A DNA stretch of 64,000 nucleotides from Blastocatellia bacterium (lineage in GTDB: Bacteria > Acidobacteriota > Blastocatellia > Pyrinomonadales > Pyrinomonadaceae), in NCBI GenBank assembly GCA_016789265.1, contig JAEUQK010000024.1, positions 121,193-185,192 on the forward strand, read 5' to 3'. How positions within the stretch are numbered: the stretch's first letter is position 1; every line of letters begins with the position of its first letter. Below are positions 1-8,967 of the stretch, piece by piece. The notes below the pieces were generated by a model. It saw only the letters and a program-made list of their open reading frames with translations. It was not told where the DNA came from and searched no databases. The position numbers were made by a program, and so were the translations under genes.

Positions 1-402
1 GATCAGTGCTCCCGTCTTTTCTGTCGCTAGCGTCGTCGCGGCAAGAACGATCTCGTCGTAAACGCTGCCGCCGAATTGCCCGCGTTGCCGCTTGAGGATG
101 GGGAAGCGCAGGCGATTTGCGAAATAAATGAGTGCTTGTCGGATCTCGGATTGAAAAAGGACGATGATCGCAACGCCGATATACAGCACGGCCGATCGCA
201 GCACGAATTCGAGTGTCGCCAGGTCCTGCGCAACGGCGAGCCAGTAGAGCAACGCGAGCAGAACGATGCCTACCATCGTCGGTACCGCACGCGTGCCGCG
301 AAGCAGCCTAAGGACCACATAAACGATAGTAAACACCAGCGCGATGTCGAGGACATTGCGAAATGTAAGCATCGTCAAAAGTTGTTCCCAAAATTGCTGC
401 AT
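1..402 (-). CDS. cdaA: Diadenylate cyclase CdaA, N-terminal part (runs off the left edge)
   Basis: This reading frame is open from an ATG at 402 to the window edge (134 residues). CdaA-type enzymes (DacA/YbbP) make the second messenger c-di-AMP from two ATP at the inner membrane. Visible are three hydrophobic helices (about 17-34, 43-59 and 66-84), the family hallmark RGTRA at 36-40 right after helix 1, VLFQSEIRQAL at 81-91 (family form VLFQPELRRAL), and the start of the cyclase domain, AATTLATEKTGALI at 121-134. The catalytic DGA and RHR motifs would lie beyond the edge. It follows a CBS-domain site-2 protease on the same strand by 63 bases, so co-transcription is likely. No strong Shine-Dalgarno is visible. 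The family call is firm from the N-terminal pattern; catalytic competence cannot be judged. Confidence 0.85.
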   Translation of the reverse strand, partial: MQQFWEQLLTMLTFRNVLDIALVFTIVYVVLRLLRGTRAVPTMVGIVLLALLYWLAVAQDLATLEFVLRSAVLYIGVAIIVLFQSEIRQALIYFANRLRFPILKRQRGQFGGSVYDEIVLAATTLATEKTGALI

Positions 403-465
403 CGGACCGGAAAGCTGCCGCTCAAAAAGAGGTCAAATTGTAAGAATATCACAACACTGGAGGTG

Positions 466-1566
466 TTATGCGCGCTTGGCGACGCTCCCGCGGTGAAGGA
501 ATCCGACAAGACGATCTCGTTCGTCAAGTACCGCAAGTCCGTCCTGATGGTTCTCTTCCAATTGGTGCCGTATCTCGGAGATCGGCGTACCCGTCAGAAC
601 AAAGTGGTCGCGGCACGCCGGACGCATGACCTCTCGCACGGTCGTCATTCGCCAGGATCGCCTATCGATGCTTCTGATGTCCTCCAGAAATAGCATTCCT
701 AGAAAGCGATCGCCGTATGAAACAAGGAACGTAGTACGCCTGTGCATAGGGAGCACATCGTCGACCAGTTTCTGGATGTCCGTTTCCGGTGATATCGGTA
801 CCGGAAGCATCATTCTGTCTTCGACAAGTACATGTGCCTCGGACGCTATTTCGCGAATGATCGAGGTGGCCGAATCCAAGAGAAAGAGGCCGGCTAGAAT
901 TGCCCACGACCCCGTAAAATATTCACCCCTGAGTATCACAAAGACCAATCCCAGTACCATCAGAACGATGGCGATGGCCTGTCCGCATCTGCCCGTGAGT
1001 ATCGTGGCCTCGTCAAGGTCTCTTCCTTGTTTCCATAGGTACGCCCGCAGTACTCTGCCTCCGTCGAGCGGATAACCCGGGAACAAGTTGAAAACCGCGA
1101 TCAAAAGATTCGCGAGAGCGAGCAGAAACAATAGAAGCGTCAGAATGTCGGTACCAGCATAATTTGATGCGGCAAGCGATCCGACAAAGAGCAGCGTCAA
1201 CAAAAAGCTCGCCGCGGGTCCGGCTAAGGCAATGCGAAACTCGGCTCTGGGCGTTTCCGGAGGATGCGCGAAACGAGCCATTCCCCCAAACGGATGCAGA
1301 ATGATCTCGACCACATGCAGCCCCTCAAGCCGGGCAACAACGGCATGGGCAAATTCATGCAGAAAGATCGAGATGAAGAAAAGGATCGACGCGGCAAGCC
1401 CCAACAAAACGCTTCCGGCAACATTCTGCAGTAACGGTTGGAGACTCGCGGCCGTTACAGCCGTCAATAACAGAAAAACGACGATCCAGCGTCGGTCGGC
1501 GCGCACCGGTATGCGCGATACGGTACCTAGCTGTATCTGCCGTTTGAAAAAACCGTTCCAATTCAT
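466..1566 (-). CDS. Site-2 protease family (M50) membrane metalloprotease with CBS pair
   Basis: A 366-residue polytopic zinc protease of the S2P/M50 (Rip3/SpoIVFB-like) group, which cuts substrates inside the membrane. The zinc motif HEFAH is at residues 70-74 in a hydrophobic helix, and the second family motif, N160 to G170 (NLFPGYPLDGG), supplies the third ligand Asp. About five to six membrane segments fill residues 25-240. The C-terminal part (about 245-366) forms two CBS modules, which bind adenosyl ligands in other proteins. The substrate is unknown. It lies just upstream of cdaA, which makes c-di-AMP a plausible CBS ligand, but that is inference. The start is the first ATG of the frame, followed by the usual short amphipathic stretch before helix 1. 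Confidence 0.88.
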   Translation of the reverse strand: MNWNGFFKRQIQLGTVSRIPVRADRRWIVVFLLLTAVTAASLQPLLQNVAGSVLLGLAASILFFISIFLHEFAHAVVARLEGLHVVEIILHPFGGMARFAHPPETPRAEFRIALAGPAASFLLTLLFVGSLAASNYAGTDILTLLLFLLALANLLIAVFNLFPGYPLDGGRVLRAYLWKQGRDLDEATILTGRCGQAIAIVLMVLGLVFVILRGEYFTGSWAILAGLFLLDSATSIIREIASEAHVLVEDRMMLPVPISPETDIQKLVDDVLPMHRRTTFLVSYGDRFLGMLFLEDIRSIDRRSWRMTTVREVMRPACRDHFVLTGTPISEIRHQLEENHQDGLAVLDERDRLVGFLHRGSVAKRA

Positions 1567-1668
1567 CTCCGCCGGTAAGATGCCAAAAGCATAGCACAGG
1601 GTTCAAATGAAAATTCAGGAGGCCGAAAACCTTGCCGTAAATCATAGAAACAGTTACTCTTATGGAGT

Positions 1669-2982
1669 ATGAAGCCCACGCTTTTGCTCTCCCTTACGAT
1701 GATGTTGTATCCCCTCCAAGCGATTGCCCAGACCGCAGCAGAATTTGCTCAGATCTGGGACAAGGAACATGTTTCGAATAAATTACCTTCTAACGTCAGA
1801 CACAAGGATCTACTGAAGGATTTAGAAGACCTGAAAAAGCTCGAACTTAAAGTGGACGAGGTCGGAAAAAGCGCGCAGGGACGCGAGATCTTTCAGATCC
1901 AGTGGGGAAAAGGGCCGATGCGCGTCTTCCTCTGGTCGCAAATGCACGGTGACGAACCGACGGCCACAAGCGCATTGATGGACATGTTCGCCGTGCTGCA
2001 AAATAACCGAGACAAGGAATGGGTCAAGCTCATCGAGAACAAACTCACGATCCGTGCCGTTCCGATGCTGAATCCGGACGGTGCCGAGGTGTATCAACGT
2101 CGAAGTTCGCAAGGTATCGACATCAACCGCGATGCACGCAATCTGGTAACGCCTGAAGCGAGACTGCTCAAATCGCTTCGCGACTCATGGGAACCGGAGA
2201 TCGGTTTCAACCTTCATAATCAGCAGGCGCTGACGACCGCCGGAAAGACAAGCAAACAGGCCGCGATCTCTTTTCTCGTTGTATTCGGCGATGAGGCAAA
2301 AACGCTTACGACGGGACTTGAACGAAATCGCCGCATCGTCGTCGCGATGTATCAAGCCCTGTCAAACTTCATACCCGGTCATATCGGGCGTTACGGCGAC
2401 GATTGGACGCCGACCGCATTTGGCGACAACTTCTCGTCTTGGGGGACGCCTGTAATCCTCATCGAAACAGGCGCGATCTATGGCAAGGACGAGATGTTCC
2501 TTGTGAGGATGAACTTCATCGCATTTCTGACCGCGATGAAGCTGCTTGCAGACGGAAGCTATTCCCGGTTCGACCCGAATGAATACGAACTTATTCCTAA
2601 TAACACATCCGGCAGGATAGTAAATTTCGTTTTCCGCAACGCGACCGTGATCGATCGTGTAAAACCGCAAAATCTGCTGATAGCGGACATCGGACTCGTT
2701 ACCGAACGTCGACGGGCGGAAATGGCACAGCCGACGACGATCCGCCAGATCGGCGATCTTTCGGCGATCAACGGCCTCGAAGAGTACGACACGAGGGATT
2801 TCTTCGTTACAGGCCGGATCCAGTCTCTGAAACAAGGTAATTTCGGAGAATTGCTCTTCTACAAGAAAGACCGGGCGATCAACTGGGCAAGTACCGACAT
2901 CGAGGCCGAATTTCCACCCGATGCGGTCTTTTCGCTAGGCAAATGGGTAAAAGGCGAAGGTGTCGTTAAGAAGCTGAATTAA
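1669..2982 (+). CDS. M14 family zinc carboxypeptidase, secreted
   Basis: 437 residues with an N-terminal signal peptide (about 1-21, ending AIAQ). The peptidase_M14 fold is shown by HGDE (zinc ligands H93 and E96), NPDG at 135-138 and the Arg-rich stretch after it, the third ligand H183 in NLHNQ, and the catalytic Glu E266 in LIETGA. The enzyme should trim C-terminal residues from peptides, or cell-wall peptides, outside the cytoplasm. All three metal ligands and the catalytic Glu are present, so it should be active. The C-terminal 130 residues after the catalytic domain are not assigned. It stands alone between divergent and co-directional neighbours. The exact substrate cannot be read from the sequence. 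Confidence 0.85.
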   Translation: MKPTLLLSLTMMLYPLQAIAQTAAEFAQIWDKEHVSNKLPSNVRHKDLLKDLEDLKKLELKVDEVGKSAQGREIFQIQWGKGPMRVFLWSQMHGDEPTATSALMDMFAVLQNNRDKEWVKLIENKLTIRAVPMLNPDGAEVYQRRSSQGIDINRDARNLVTPEARLLKSLRDSWEPEIGFNLHNQQALTTAGKTSKQAAISFLVVFGDEAKTLTTGLERNRRIVVAMYQALSNFIPGHIGRYGDDWTPTAFGDNFSSWGTPVILIETGAIYGKDEMFLVRMNFIAFLTAMKLLADGSYSRFDPNEYELIPNNTSGRIVNFVFRNATVIDRVKPQNLLIADIGLVTERRRAEMAQPTTIRQIGDLSAINGLEEYDTRDFFVTGRIQSLKQGNFGELLFYKKDRAINWASTDIEAEFPPDAVFSLGKWVKGEGVVKKLN

Positions 2983-3053
2983 CCCCGCTGCGACGTTCTA
3001 ATCTCCCGAAACGGTGTGGTAATCTCAATGCAGATCACGCACGGTGATTCGGG

Positions 3054-4733
3054 ATGCTCAACCTCCTCAAGATCAAAAATGTTGCCTTGATAGATTCGGT
3101 CGAGATCGAATTTGGCCCTGGACTGAACTTGCTGACAGGCGAGACCGGTTCGGGTAAGTCGATCATCGTTGACAGCCTCGGCGCGCTGACGGGTGAGCGC
3201 GTAACGAACGATCTGGTGAAAGATGGTGCGGCGTCCGCGCAGATAGAAGGACTCTTTACGATAGAAAAGGATGCGGCGGCAAGCAAACTGCTTGACAGCG
3301 CGGGGATCGCCGCCGGTGACAAAGAGACCGAACTAATAGTCCGCCGCGAGATCTCGCTTGCGGGAAGGAACCGGATCTTTATAAACGATCAGCTCGTTTC
3401 CGCCGCGTTCCTGAAACAGATAGGCCCGCTGCTTGTCATTATTCACGGCCAGGGCGAACAGACATCGCTATTCGACCCGAACACGCATCTGGAATTGTTG
3501 GACGAGTATGCGCGTGCCGGTTCGTTTCGAGAAAAGACGGCCGAGGCATACAGCGCATGGTCAAGGGCGAAGGCTGACCTCGCTGAACTCAAGCGTGGCG
3601 AATCGGAGAAACTGCAGCTTCTGGATATATTGAAATTTCAGGCCAACGAGATCCGAAATGCGGATCTCAGGGTCGAAGAGGAAACCGAACTCGAAGAAGA
3701 AAAACGCAGGCATAGCAATGTAGAAAAACTATCCTCGCTGAGCGGCGATGCGTTAGATCTGCTTTACGATGCTGATGCGTCGACCGTCTCGACGCTGGAA
3801 AAGGCCATCAGAAAGATCGATGAACTTGCCGAATATGATTCGCGGTTTTCAGCCTACAAAGAGGGACTGAATGACGCACAGGCCGTTCTTCAGGATCTGT
3901 CTTTCGCCGTTCGCGAGTTTTCCACGCACCTCGAGTTTTCACCCGAACGCCTTGAGGCGATCGAGGATCGGCTGGCCGAGATCTCCCGTGTTGCACGCAA
4001 ATACGGCGGCTCGGTCGAGTCTGCCTTGGAGCATCTACGCGAATCCGTCGCGAAACTCGACGCTATAGAGAACGCTGAGTTTCATCAGGAAGAGACAAAG
4101 AAACGCGTAGGTGAGGCACGTGCGGCATATGTGAATTTGGCGGCCGAATTACACACCATTCGTCAGAAAGCGGCCGCGAGATTCGGAAAAGAGGTCGAGA
4201 CCGCACTTTCCGCTGTGGCCCTTGAAAAAGCGAAGTTCGAGGTGCGGATCGAAGGCCATCCCGATCAGGAAGATCAATTTTCGGCGAATGGTTTTGATCA
4301 CGTAGAGTTCTTTTTCTCGGCGAACGTCGGTGAGGCGGTGAAGCCGCTTGTGCGCGTTGCGTCGGGCGGCGAGGCGTCGAGACTAATGCTCATCCTTAAG
4401 ACGACGGCCAAAGAACGGCATGCGAGCAAGTCGGTCGTATTCGACGAGATCGATGCCGGTATCGGAGGCCGCGTGGCCGAGGCTGTTGGTACAAAGCTCA
4501 AGGAACTTTCTGCCGGCCAGCAGGTTTTATGCGTTACGCATCAGGCGCAAGTTGCGTCTAAAGCCGATCGTCATTTCGTCGTGGAAAAAACGGTTGCGAA
4601 AAACCGTACAAGCATTACCGCTCGGGAGTTGAGCGATTCAGAGCGTGTTGAAGAGGTCGCACGGATGCTAGCCGGTGAAAAGATCACGGACGCGGCCCGC
4701 GAAAATGCGAGAGAGATGATCACGTCGGCTTGA
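3054..4733 (+). CDS. recN: DNA repair protein RecN
   Basis: 559 residues, the usual RecN length. It is an SMC-like ATPase that acts in recombinational repair of double-strand breaks. The Walker A motif GETGSGKS is at 29-36, followed by the IIVDSLGALTGERV region typical of RecN. The middle third is a charged coiled-coil arm. The C-terminal half carries the ABC signature region (VASGGEASRLML), a Walker B (VVFDEIDAGIGG) and the THQAQVA motif of the switch His. The start is the ATG just before LNLLKIKNVALI, the conserved N-terminus. The stop overlaps a possible TTG start of the asparaginase frame, so the two may share a transcript. Confidence 0.96.
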   Translation: MLNLLKIKNVALIDSVEIEFGPGLNLLTGETGSGKSIIVDSLGALTGERVTNDLVKDGAASAQIEGLFTIEKDAAASKLLDSAGIAAGDKETELIVRREISLAGRNRIFINDQLVSAAFLKQIGPLLVIIHGQGEQTSLFDPNTHLELLDEYARAGSFREKTAEAYSAWSRAKADLAELKRGESEKLQLLDILKFQANEIRNADLRVEEETELEEEKRRHSNVEKLSSLSGDALDLLYDADASTVSTLEKAIRKIDELAEYDSRFSAYKEGLNDAQAVLQDLSFAVREFSTHLEFSPERLEAIEDRLAEISRVARKYGGSVESALEHLRESVAKLDAIENAEFHQEETKKRVGEARAAYVNLAAELHTIRQKAAARFGKEVETALSAVALEKAKFEVRIEGHPDQEDQFSANGFDHVEFFFSANVGEAVKPLVRVASGGEASRLMLILKTTAKERHASKSVVFDEIDAGIGGRVAEAVGTKLKELSAGQQVLCVTHQAQVASKADRHFVVEKTVAKNRTSITARELSDSERVEEVARMLAGEKITDAARENAREMITSA

Positions 4734-4825
4734 TCGCAACGAAAAATCATCAGTATGTAAAGGATGGACAAGATGCCATATTTGGTCGCCGGAACCAACC
4801 TGTATATCCTGTTCTTGTTCTCATT

Positions 4826-5827
4826 ATGCCCCCAAAGATCCTTGTAAAAGTGATTCGCGGTGAAACCGTTGAATCGATTCATCGCGGAAATCTGATCGTG
4901 ATCGACGGCAGCGGCGAAACCGTATTGTCGATAGGTGATCCAAAGGTCGTTACTTATTTCCGCTCGGCCTCAAAACCGTTTCAGGCTCTGCCCTGCCTCT
5001 CGAGCGGCGCGGCCGACGCTTTTCACTTCTCGGAAGAGGAAATAGCGATGGCCTGCGCTTCACACTCGGGCGAAGCGCGTCACGTTCGCATCGCCGGCCT
5101 CATGCTCGAAAGGATCGGCCTAACGGAAGCGCATCTTCATTGCGGAGCGCACATGCCGTTTTACGAAAAAGAAACGGAACGGATGCAGCGTGCCGGCGAA
5201 TACGCCACTCAGCTTCACAACAATTGCTCTGGCAAACATGCCGCGATGCTCGCCCTGGCAAAGCATGTCGAGTCCGATGTGAACACCTACGAATTGCTCG
5301 AAAATCCCGTTCAGCAAAAAATACTCGACACGGTTTCGAGGTTTACAGAGATACCGGCCAACAAGATCAAGATCGGGATCGACGGCTGCTGTGCGCCGAA
5401 TTTCGCCGTGCCTTTGCAGGCGATGGCCGTTAGCTTTATTAACCTGATGCGTCCCGATAAATTCGATCAGACAACGCGGTCAGCATGTGAACGTATCGTT
5501 TCTGCAATGATGAAATTCCCGGAACTCATCGGCGGTACCGAGCGTCTCGACACGATACTTATGCAGGCTGCCGAAGGCAAGATCATCTCAAAGGTCGGCG
5601 CCGACGGTGTGTGGCTCTGCGGCGTGCTGCCGAGCGAGCAATATCCCACCGGCCTAGCGATCGCATTAAAGATCGAGGACGGAAACGACTATCGAGCTCG
5701 TCCAGTTGTAGCCGTGGATGTCCTGCAAAAGCTCAGTGTCCTCTCGTCTGACCTATTACCGGAACTTTCCCCAATGCCCATCAAGAATCGACGCGGCGAT
5801 GTCGTTGGCCGTGTCGAAGCAGCCTAA
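4826..5827 (+). CDS. Asparaginase (asparaginase II / PF06089 type)
   Basis: 333 residues in the PF06089 asparaginase family, which is unrelated to the classical two-Thr L-asparaginases and to plant-type enzymes. It should hydrolyse L-asparagine to aspartate and ammonia in the cytoplasm. Conserved family features are the N-terminal VIRGETVESIHRG, SIGDP followed by FRSASKPFQALP, ACASHSGE, HNNCSGKHAAMLA and GIDGCCAPNFA. The frame is open from a TTG at 4730 that overlaps the recN stop, but the extra 32 residues are not family-like. The ATG at 4826, placed right before PKILVKVIRG, fits the known N-terminus better. Neither start has a good Shine-Dalgarno. Confidence 0.88.
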   Translation: MPPKILVKVIRGETVESIHRGNLIVIDGSGETVLSIGDPKVVTYFRSASKPFQALPCLSSGAADAFHFSEEEIAMACASHSGEARHVRIAGLMLERIGLTEAHLHCGAHMPFYEKETERMQRAGEYATQLHNNCSGKHAAMLALAKHVESDVNTYELLENPVQQKILDTVSRFTEIPANKIKIGIDGCCAPNFAVPLQAMAVSFINLMRPDKFDQTTRSACERIVSAMMKFPELIGGTERLDTILMQAAEGKIISKVGADGVWLCGVLPSEQYPTGLAIALKIEDGNDYRARPVVAVDVLQKLSVLSSDLLPELSPMPIKNRRGDVVGRVEAA

Positions 5828-5964
5828 GCCATTTTGATGTCCGCTTTTACCATTCGGATCCGTCTAAACAAACACCAAACTATTTGGATCGCAGTCTTGT
5901 CGCCTTTGCAAAAAAGGTATATGATCTGCGTCCCCCAAGGAAATTCGGCCGCCGGAGGTACTGC

Positions 5965-6852
5965 GTGAACATCAATGATCTCAGAAAATACGATAATTGG
6001 ATCGGCCAGAATGCAGACCTGATCTATTCCTATGTACGCGCCTTTGGCGGCTGGGAAAACGTTTTTCCCGGAAGGCTTCCCCGATGGGCGAGCAAGGTCC
6101 GAAATTATTTCAACATCGTGCCGGCGGCTCTCACACAGGTGACCGAAACGGAAGCAAGAGCCTATCTGAAGTACACGCAAAAATTCAAGTTCGAGCTCGA
6201 GTGCCACGAGGCCCAGAGCGCGAACCGAAATGACCCGGCCAACTACAAACGAAACCCCGACGGTTCACTTCCTAAACCCATTTGGGACGTACCTGCGGGC
6301 TGCCCGGTCGATGCGTCGAACGCGGTAAAGCATACTAGCTTTATAGATAGCATCGCGATCAAGAACGCATTGACCAAGTATGTTTACCGCGATGAGAACG
6401 GCAGGCTTTGGTTCCAGATGGCTGCGGGATCGACGATCTATCACTGGGGGGCACCCGTCAACCACCTGACGGCGATGTTCGAGGCGATCTTCGTCGACAA
6501 GGTCCGCGGGCAGGACGGCACCCCGGTATTCAAGCTCGTAAACCCCGATCCCGGCGTGCGCGGTTCAAATGAGGTGGTAATCAGAAACCCTGGCGGCCGC
6601 GGCATGGTCGGGGCAATAAAACAAAAGATCGACATCCGTTCGCTGATCGTGAAGGATCCGGTCCAGCAGGGTTCATATAATTACGCCGAGACCACCCAGG
6701 TCGGCCTCGCGGCACACGAAAGACTCGATGTAAAACCCCACAACGGCGGGTGGGATTTTTACGTGAACCCGTCCGACCCACATTCAGCGCTGAAGGACCG
6801 GACCTTCCCGCCAAACGACGTTTGGGGCAAGCCGCTCGCTGGGCAGATCTGA
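5965..6852 (+). CDS. Protein of unknown function
   Basis: 295 residues that I do not recognise. The start is a GTG at 5965 with a perfect GGAGG at 5954-5958, six bases upstream; an in-frame TTG at 5884 has no such support. There is no signal peptide or membrane helix. The N-terminal part is rich in Trp, Tyr and Phe (DLRKYDNWIG, FGGWENVFPG), and the middle holds WDVPAGCPVD and YRDENGRLWFQMAAGSTIYHWG. The C-terminus is Gly/Pro/Asn-rich with many turns. Only two Cys are present. A strong terminator follows at 6987-7021, so it is probably a single-gene unit or the end of one. The coding character is good throughout; the function is unknown. Confidence 0.72.
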   Translation: MNINDLRKYDNWIGQNADLIYSYVRAFGGWENVFPGRLPRWASKVRNYFNIVPAALTQVTETEARAYLKYTQKFKFELECHEAQSANRNDPANYKRNPDGSLPKPIWDVPAGCPVDASNAVKHTSFIDSIAIKNALTKYVYRDENGRLWFQMAAGSTIYHWGAPVNHLTAMFEAIFVDKVRGQDGTPVFKLVNPDPGVRGSNEVVIRNPGGRGMVGAIKQKIDIRSLIVKDPVQQGSYNYAETTQVGLAAHERLDVKPHNGGWDFYVNPSDPHSALKDRTFPPNDVWGKPLAGQI

Positions 6853-6986
6853 ACCGTCAGGACGGGCGGCATTGCCGAAGAATTCCGCTCGTCCTAACTC
6901 GAAGTCGAATTTCGCGGTGACAGCCGTCACTGCATCCCACAATAATCGTCTGAAACTTGAATTGGGAGCCGGCATGAGCGTCGCCT

Positions 6987-7021
6987 AATGCGGATCCTGA
7001 TCTCTGCGGTCCGCATTTTTT
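6987..7021 (+). terminator. Rho-independent terminator after the unknown gene at 5965-6852
   Basis: Perfect 8-bp stem AATGCGGA (6987-6994) with TCCGCATT (7010-7017), a 15-base loop, and a run of Ts at 7016-7021. It lies 135 bases after the stop and 40 bases before the next start. Confidence 0.8.
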
Positions 7022-7060
7022 GTCCCGCCCGGTTTGGATCGCTCCCGGAGGTGAATCCGG

Positions 7061-8194
7061 ATGAAATACTCTTCAATTATTGCTCTGCTCGTGATCGCGG
7101 CTGTTTTTGGGGTCGAAGTATTTTCTCAGGGCCAGCAAAAATCGTCGTCGATCTTTGTCCACGATAACACGGCGGCCGCTGACGGCGGCGAGAAAGCGAC
7201 ATCGGGCCTAAGGAGCCGGATCGAATCCGAGCTCCAACGAGAAAAACCTTGCGTCGAAATGCTCGATGATCAGGATTTTCGCGACGCGATCAATGACGAA
7301 CGCGATCGCGAACTGCTCGAAGGCGGAGATTCCACCGCCGCTCTCAAAGCCATCGGCGACCGTTTCGCCACGCGTCTGGTTGCAAGCGTAAAAGCAATGC
7401 CCGGGCCGGGCGGTGCGACGATCTATTCGGCCTTTGTGATGGATACCTCTACCGCGCGCTCGATCTCGCGAAGCGTGGGTAGTGAACAAGAGGTCGCGGA
7501 ATCACTCGTCAAAGACATAGCCGCGCACTTGGCGGATCAGTGCAAACCGCATTGGGTGGGTTCTATCATCCTCGAGTCCATCTCCAATCAAACGAAGTCG
7601 ACGGACGACGAGGGGGCCGCCCATGCCACCCGAATACATGTGAAGCGAAATATCTCAGAAACGTCGAACTTCACGATCCTTATAAAGGCGTCGCTGAAAC
7701 CGCCCGCCGGTAACGAATCGGTAAATTCACCGAAAGCCGATGTCATACACCGGACCAATTTCACCTATACCAAGAACGCGAGAACGCAGGGCGAAACACG
7801 ATGCCGTGAACGCGGGAGAAATCCTTATTACACCGGGTTCAATGAATCGATCACGAATACGACGACGATGATCGGTCAAGGCACGGATCTGATGCCGGTA
7901 TTCATCGCGATCGCATCCGACGGCAGCTATACGATCAGCGTGACCGCTCCGAAAGGGGTGATCTACGGCAAGGAGGAAAAAACGGTTACATACTCCGGCT
8001 GCCCATCAGAAAAGAAAGAACCGACGAACGAGGCAACGTCGCTGCCCGATGGCGTCCTCCAATCAACCAGTTTCGAAGTTGAAGGAAAGGTCGACCCTCG
8101 AAACAAGGATCAACTGTCGGGATCGATATCGTTGCCCGACGGCAAAACGAAGATCACCTGGAGCCTTCGCATGGTAAAGCCCAAAGGAAAATGA
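7061..8194 (+). CDS. Secreted protein of unknown function
   Basis: 377 residues with a clear signal peptide (about 1-22, ending VFSQ) and a good Shine-Dalgarno (GGAGGTGA) ahead of the ATG. Residues about 50-170 (PCVEMLDDQDFRDAI ... ALKAIGDRFATRLVAS ... SEQEVAESLVKDIAAHLADQC) loosely resemble the periplasmic CsgG/TolB-N-like alpha-beta domains that open with a conserved 'name of the component' helix; this is an impression only. The C-terminal half is beta-rich, with conserved-looking Cys (ETRCRERG, YSGCPSEK) and a last strand TKITWSLR. No catalytic motif is visible. It is probably periplasmic or surface-exposed. The gene is single between two terminator-like hairpins. Confidence 0.75.
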   Translation: MKYSSIIALLVIAAVFGVEVFSQGQQKSSSIFVHDNTAAADGGEKATSGLRSRIESELQREKPCVEMLDDQDFRDAINDERDRELLEGGDSTAALKAIGDRFATRLVASVKAMPGPGGATIYSAFVMDTSTARSISRSVGSEQEVAESLVKDIAAHLADQCKPHWVGSIILESISNQTKSTDDEGAAHATRIHVKRNISETSNFTILIKASLKPPAGNESVNSPKADVIHRTNFTYTKNARTQGETRCRERGRNPYYTGFNESITNTTTMIGQGTDLMPVFIAIASDGSYTISVTAPKGVIYGKEEKTVTYSGCPSEKKEPTNEATSLPDGVLQSTSFEVEGKVDPRNKDQLSGSISLPDGKTKITWSLRMVKPKGK

Positions 8195-8230
8195 CCGGTC
8201 TTTATTCCGGTTTGCGATTAAGCTCATGAC

Positions 8231-8860
8231 ATGTTTGAAACACAGAACTTTATCGCATTCCTCGCGGCCTCCATTCTCATCATTCTTGCACCCGGCCCCG
8301 CGCAGGCATTGGTCCTCGCCCGCACCATCGGCAGCGGGCGAAAGTCGGGAATAATGACCGCGATCGGACTGAACGTCGGCACCCTATTTCACGCGGTAGC
8401 TGCGGGATTGGGCTTATCCGCGGTCTTGGCCACATCCGCTTTAGCGTTTTCTGTGGTCAAGCTTGCCGGGGCGGGCTATCTGGTGTATCTGGGAGTTCGG
8501 GCGGTTTTGACCAGACCGACTGCAATTACGGAAACCGAACCTCTGGCCGAACGCTCGGATCATTCGTTCCTTAAAGCCGTCGTTACCGGCGTTTTGAATC
8601 CAAAAGTCGCTCTTTTCTTCCTGGCGTTCCTGCCGCAGTTCGTCGATCAGGCGCACGGCTCAGCTTTTCTTCAGTTCGTATTGCTTGGGTCGATAATTGC
8701 GGCGATCGATATGGTTTACGAATCATTACTCGCCTTCATTGCCGGCGGGATCAGCAGCCGCGTGATGAATAACGCTCGGGTTCGTGTTTGGCGGGAACGT
8801 ATTACAGGGTTGGCCCTGGTCGGGCTCGGGATCCGCCTCGCTTTCGCAAAACGGACATAG
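8231..8860 (+). CDS. LysE/RhtB family amino-acid exporter
   Basis: 209 residues with six hydrophobic segments, as usual for LysE-family translocators that export amino acids or related metabolites across the inner membrane. Family marks are the N-terminal APGPAQALVLARTIGSGRKSG loop (here split by the helix) near residue 22, the GLG/GAGYLVYLG segment around 75-90, and NPKVALFFLAFLPQFVD around 122-138. Substrate specificity cannot be predicted. A short hairpin (ACCGG-CCGGT) sits just before it at about 8193-8215. The start ATG is the first Met and leads straight into the first membrane helix. Confidence 0.9.
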   Translation: MFETQNFIAFLAASILIILAPGPAQALVLARTIGSGRKSGIMTAIGLNVGTLFHAVAAGLGLSAVLATSALAFSVVKLAGAGYLVYLGVRAVLTRPTAITETEPLAERSDHSFLKAVVTGVLNPKVALFFLAFLPQFVDQAHGSAFLQFVLLGSIIAAIDMVYESLLAFIAGGISSRVMNNARVRVWRERITGLALVGLGIRLAFAKRT

Positions 8861-8886
8861 CCTAAAGATGTTGTAGTCAAGAATTC

Positions 8887-8915
8887 AAAAGGCCCCGGGA
8901 TCCAATTTCGGGGCC
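8887..8915 (-). terminator. Rho-independent terminator of the fused oxidoreductase gene
   Basis: Stem GGCCCCG (8891-8897) with CGGGGCC (8909-8915). Read on the minus strand it is followed at once by TTTT, 53 bases after the stop of the 8968-12678 gene. On the plus strand the T-rich stretch is weaker, but it could also serve the exporter gene ending at 8860. Confidence 0.7.
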
Positions 8916-8967
8916 AGTTTCCTTTATCGTCCGAGATCGTGTTGTCTTTTGTCCGTTCGATCCGCAA

